64,000 nt of DNA from Adineta vaga. Taxonomy: Eukaryota > Rotifera. The translations under genes were made by a program, and so were the position numbers. This document shows, one piece after another, positions 60,278 through 64,000 of the stretch. Numbering within the stretch: the first letter of the stretch is position 1; every line of letters begins with the position of its first letter. The notes under the pieces were generated by a model. That model saw only the letters and a program-made list of their open reading frames with translations, was not told the origin of the DNA and did no database searches. The stretch spans positions 15,934,001 through 15,998,000 of the forward strand of contig CP075495.1 in assembly GCA_021613535.1 (NCBI GenBank). The letters run 5' to 3'.

Positions 60278-60307
60278 GTAACGGTACAATACCAGCGCAA
60301 TTCACTC

Positions 60308-62130
60308 ATATCTAGGCGACTTGGTTTCTGGATGAAGTTTTTGAGCATTATGAGACTTTTTCGGACAAAGTTTCGATAAAAAAGTATGGTTTATTCAAAA
60401 CTAATATCAGATTCGGAAGCAGCGGTAAAAATTCAGTCGATTTATATGTTTTAAATAATTTTGACAATAAAAATATTGTTTGTAAATATCCTTGCATCGT
60501 CCCACAAGGATTGTCTGGGCAATAATGAGCATTTTTTCGATAACTCACTCATTTCTTGAGGGATCATTCTCATCTTCCAACTCGATCAAGACATTGATGA
60601 GACTGAACTGTGCAGAACATTTCACCACAATCTACTTCTTCTTTCGAAAGTTATCCAGTAAACGGTCGGACACACTGATCGAATCTAGTGTGTTCACTTT
60701 TTGAGTGCACTAAAAACGGCTTACTTTTTGGTGACAAATATGAAAAAGTGAGTCAGTCTATCAAAGTATATGTCCTTGACAAAAATTGACCAGAAAATCT
60801 GAACGATAGCGACTGTAGCAGTCGAGAGCACTCGTGGGAGCTTTCGATTGGCATAGACCGATCAACTGTAATAATATTCTAATAAGTCTTAGAGACCTAA
60901 AAACTATATAGAAGGTCGTATTGTGTAATATATTTGAAATACTTGGTTTTTAAAAGTACTAAAAGCATAGTTTTATAGAGTTGTTCTTATAGAGATTGAA
61001 GCAGGATTTCGTGCTTTTTCTAATGAAACCAACCGCAGATCGCTACAGCATTTTGTTGATGAGATATTAGCGAAATATCGCTCAATGATAACACATGATA
61101 ATATTATATGATGTTGGACGGCGTAGATGAATTTGGATACACTCAAAATAGTTTTTAAGTCCGTTTTTTATTTTTTTTACGAAGACGTAAGATTTCTATG
61201 TCAAAACGACATTAGTCATTCATCGTTGTATGGTGGTCTTTGAAGCAATCAGCAACAGAGGTATATCACAATGAAGACACATATCGCGTGGCACGTCGAA
61301 TATTATGTGACGTATAAACCGTACATTTTCTTTGCGGCTGTTTTGACTGTGAATTCCTTGGAATGAGTGATAGATAATATTGAGCAGTTTGGCGCAGCGG
61401 AAAAGGTCTTGTTGATGGTCTTTCGATAGTAATTGGTCTTTTTGATCCATATGTTGGCAAAATTTCTCTGATGATTTCAAGACAAAAATCAGCTAGATAG
61501 ATCGAAACATTATTCTAGATTTTGTAAACTACAAATGCATTATTATTGTCCAAAGAAGAATGTGTTTGATTCATTCTTACCCTTGTCTTTTAATATTCGA
61601 ATGATAGGTATATATAGGCTACGATTTAGAAATTTGAAAGAACTTACTGAATTTTCTAGATAGGATAGAACTAAATAGAAATTTACACAAAAGATAGAAA
61701 GTACCTGGAAAGTATCAGAGAGAACACTGTGTCATCAAAAGTGAGAAAAGATCGAAAGTAAAATGACTTTACCACAACACACTAGAATGATACATCGTCT
61801 ATGTTATTATGCAGAACGCAAGAAAACATAGATGTGTAATAGAAATAAGTGATAAGAAAAGAAAAAAAGATTGCACTATCATGATACGACTTCGCGAACG
61901 ACAATAATATCATCTGAACAATCAAAGAATATGCTAAGAGCTTCTTTATCCAGTAACTGCATTAGAAAGTATTTATTCGTCACCGGAACGCAAAGGTCAA
62001 GTTCCTTCTCATTGTTTAGTTGAATTTATTTATAAAACTATTTCAGTATATAACTAAGGTTGTTAAGAAAACTAGTGTGAACATAAAAATATCAAATAAA
62101 AGTTAGAAAAAACCGTCACAACTTGTATCT
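60308..62130. other. intergenic
   Basis: No supported gene. About 60525-60720 resembles 12126-12330. Confidence 0.45.
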
Positions 62131-62411
62131 AAGAGGCATTGCTCGTAAGCTACACCCGACGTTTCTCAATGAACATCTCGGATTTGACTGATATGTATAC
62201 AGTAGAAAAACCATACTATGTTAGGAAGAAACCCAAAAATTTAAGTCAAACGAATGGGCCTTTGCAGAGATATAAGTTTTACAAGCATCATGAGTACCGT
62301 ACATTTGAGGAGGATTTTAAACCAATAATTGTGAATACATTTTGAACATATCAGTCGAATCAGAGATGAACATAGAGAAAGGTCGGATGTGGCTTACGAG
62401 CAATGCCTTCT
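62131..62411. repeat. small fold-back element (MITE-like)
   Basis: 62131-62195 is the near reverse complement of 62347-62411 (shared GGCATTGCTCGTAAGC, GAACATCTC and GACTGATATG blocks), with a spacer of about 150 bp. It lies just past the stop codon of the methyltransferase fragment. Confidence 0.8.
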
Positions 62412-62438
62412 AAGCGAATGTTCATATTAAGAACGAGT

Positions 62439-63040
62439 TTATTTGTGAGCAGATATTCCGATTATAGGTTGATATTTCTGAGAATCTTTGTCCAATTCAG
62501 TGTCGCGCACACTCTCTATAGGAACCCATTTGAAGTATTTGAAGCCGGCTTTTTGAAATGCTTGCTCATAAATAGCAGGTGAAAAGTAATACGTTATGAA
62601 TGAAAGGATCGAACCGTCAGGATTGACAACATTGTTTTTAATTTGAGCTCCGTCGATTAGTGGCAGTTGAGCTTCAAACCAATAGCCAAATTTACGATAG
62701 ATATCCGTATTGACAATGTGCTCAGTACAACATACATTCGCGTTGATACCAAGGAAATAAGCTTCGTTATTATCTCCAAGTTGCTCACTAATTATCCTCA
62801 CCATTTTTTCAAGTTCATTTAATGTCGTAGCATAGTTAAGCAGATAAGCGGCGACAACCAAATCGAACTTTTTCTCTGGCTCAGTTAAATTAAGCACATC
62901 TGCGATTTGATAAGTAATCCCAAGAGGATGATTTTTTTCACTTGTGCGTGCAATATCAATCATAGCTGGACTTATATCAACACCAACTACTTCTTTGCAG
63001 CCAAGTTCTTCTTTAAGTTTTCCTATAGATGCAAACAAGA
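62439..63040 (-). pseudogene. class I SAM-dependent methyltransferase, 5'-truncated
   Basis: The fragment reads 'GKLKEELGCKEVVGVDISPAMIDIARTS' split over the usual beta-2 strand (VGVDIS binds the ribose of SAM), then 'ITYQIADVLNL' and 'FDLVVAAYLLNYA' (motifs II and III), and a C-terminal substrate part ending 'QKYQPIIGISAHK'. The glycine loop (motif I, DxGxGxG) that should come about 20 residues earlier is missing. A CTATAG acceptor directly precedes 'GKLKEEL', so the 5' exon(s) should lie upstream, but the next 100 bp hold no such exon and a GTGTGGG tract begins at 63193. Truncation is likely; a more distant exon is possible. Substrate unknown. Confidence 0.7.
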
Positions 63041-64000
63041 ACAATACACTTGAATAGTACAACACTGAACTCAATGCAATGGCGGATTCATATGGGGTAC
63101 AGTCACACCCACTTTGGTTTCTAAGTTGTGCTTGGTGCCATAGATCATGACATTTGATGATTAATGTAAATTTGGATAGTTGAGAAAAAAGGAGGGTGTG
63201 GGTTTGGGTACTACATGTATCGATAAGCTACACTCCATCTTCACCCAACCTCAAGATCTTTTTTCTGTCCGATCTTTACTACAAATGCTAAAAAACCCAC
63301 CGAAAATTTAACGTATTTTTTTACCATTTTCTGACAGTTTTTGCCTTTTGGGTTTCTGAAAAACTTTCTTCGATAGATTCCAAACATGTAGTTTTATCCA
63401 CTCGACTGTAGGGAGGATCTTATGAAAAAATAATTTGTTTGTACATTTGTGTCAGGGTCAAGGGTCAAAAATATTTTTTTTTAAATGGTCGCAAACGTTG
63501 AAAACTGGTAGCAAGATGGGGCTAGGTCTAGTGGGACTGAGTTGTGCAGGGGCAAGGGAGGGGGGGCTGGACGCACACGGGTAGGTGTATGTGCGTGAGT
63601 GGGGATGTTGAGTGAGGGTGTTGGATGAAATTGGTTTCACGAAAAAAAAGCTAACATTCTGTTTTCGACGGTGGATACATATTTCAACAATGACATGAAA
63701 ACCGTTTTCTCGCATCTTAAGTTTCCAGATTAATTTATCCCACTATTGAGTCCAGCTGAAAATATCCGTCCTCCACAGTCGAGGGTTAAGTGAGTCGGTC
63801 CGACGAGCCTTACTTGTAGATTTCAATCTATTATATTTTTCGGCATATTAACAATTTAATTTGAATGATTTTCAGGGGAGAAAATAACCAAATTCTGAGT
63901 AACTATAAACTCAGAATATCCAAAACTATATTTTGGACCTGTTGAAGAAGGTACTTGTCGAACCCGTCCAAAAATCACTTCAAAAATGCTGAAAGCTTGG
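63041..64000. other. intergenic, GTGTGGG and G-rich tracts
   Basis: No gene seen. 63187-63260 folds as a hairpin (AAAAAAGGAGGGTGTGGG against ACCCAACCTCAAGATCTTTTTT). 63412-63475 belongs to the GTCAGGGTCAAGG family. 63510-63625 is G-rich (GGGGCAAGGGAGGGGGGG) and could form quadruplexes. Confidence 0.5.

Larger units (their letters stand above)
54258..60307 (-). mobile_element. piggyBac-type element, nested and rearranged
   Basis: A piggyBac-type transposase gene on the minus strand is flanked by a shared terminal motif: GAGTGAGTTGC...ATTGTACCGTT at 54258 (plus) and its reverse complement ending at 60307. A third copy of the motif (GAGTGAATTGCGCTG) lies at 59033, just where transposase similarity stops. 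Subterminal CGTGACAT words occur three times near each end (54578, 54744, 54925; 59571, 59741, 59917). I take the outer ends as likely but not proven; the usual TTAA duplication of piggyBac is not seen. Confidence 0.5.

Noticed and set aside
1-64000. CRISPR array or bacterial operon
   Set aside because: No spaced identical direct repeats; introns and eukaryotic gene families show a nuclear eukaryotic sequence.

Overview
The window looks like nuclear DNA of a bdelloid rotifer (Adineta/Rotaria type). The reasons are: AT-rich DNA, genes broken by many 47-76 bp GT-AG introns, interstitial TGTGGG tracts like the bdelloid telomere repeat, a dense mix of decayed and fold-back transposons, and a very large non-ribosomal peptide synthetase (NRPS) gene of bacterial/fungal type that carries introns. 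The species call is inference. The intron structures were read by hand and are supported by frame consistency, not by transcripts.

Left part (1-27,500): mostly repeats. It holds a doubtful small membrane-protein gene (930-1863, minus), a fold-back repeat capped by telomere-like repeats (4679-5147), a 3.9 kb DNA transposon with 293 bp inverted ends and a multi-exon transposase (5556-9451), a miniature LTR element with intact 5-bp target duplication (10464-11694), one ordinary housekeeping gene for isopentenyl-diphosphate isomerase (15875-16657), a Pif1-like helicase pseudogene with five in-frame stops (18447-20005), a coiled-coil pseudogene (21309-22306) and two non-autonomous inverted-repeat elements (23994-24416, 25781-26897).

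Centre (27,540-52,952): one plus-strand NRPS gene of about 21 exons. With the splice sites given here the frame stays open from start to stop (about 6,117 residues). Domain order: C1-T1 (no A domain; C1 lacks its catalytic His), C2, then C3-A-T-C4, then a near-identical tandem copy C5-A-T-C6, then C7-A-T and a membrane-bound terminal region with six or more TM segments and three beta-helix-like blocks, as in epsilon-poly-lysine synthetase and the TIGR02353 family. No thioesterase is seen. The two C-A-T-C blocks (31990-37525 and 41719-47252) appear identical except for divergent patches that fall on the substrate pocket of the A domain. A decayed antisense LINE (37526-41718), itself hit by a hAT-type element with a perfect 8-bp target duplication, fills the space between them.

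Right part (53,000-64,000): a degenerate minisatellite, a nest in which a pogo-like transposon (55739-58243, two Trp-to-stop changes) sits inside a piggyBac-type transposase gene, a small fold-back element, and a 5'-truncated SAM methyltransferase (62439-63040, minus) that ends next to another GTGTGGG tract.

The NRPS is the main system here. The repeated unit, its phase-1 intron borders and its A-domain patches suggest that a peptide-making enzyme is being extended and re-specified by recombination in an animal genome.
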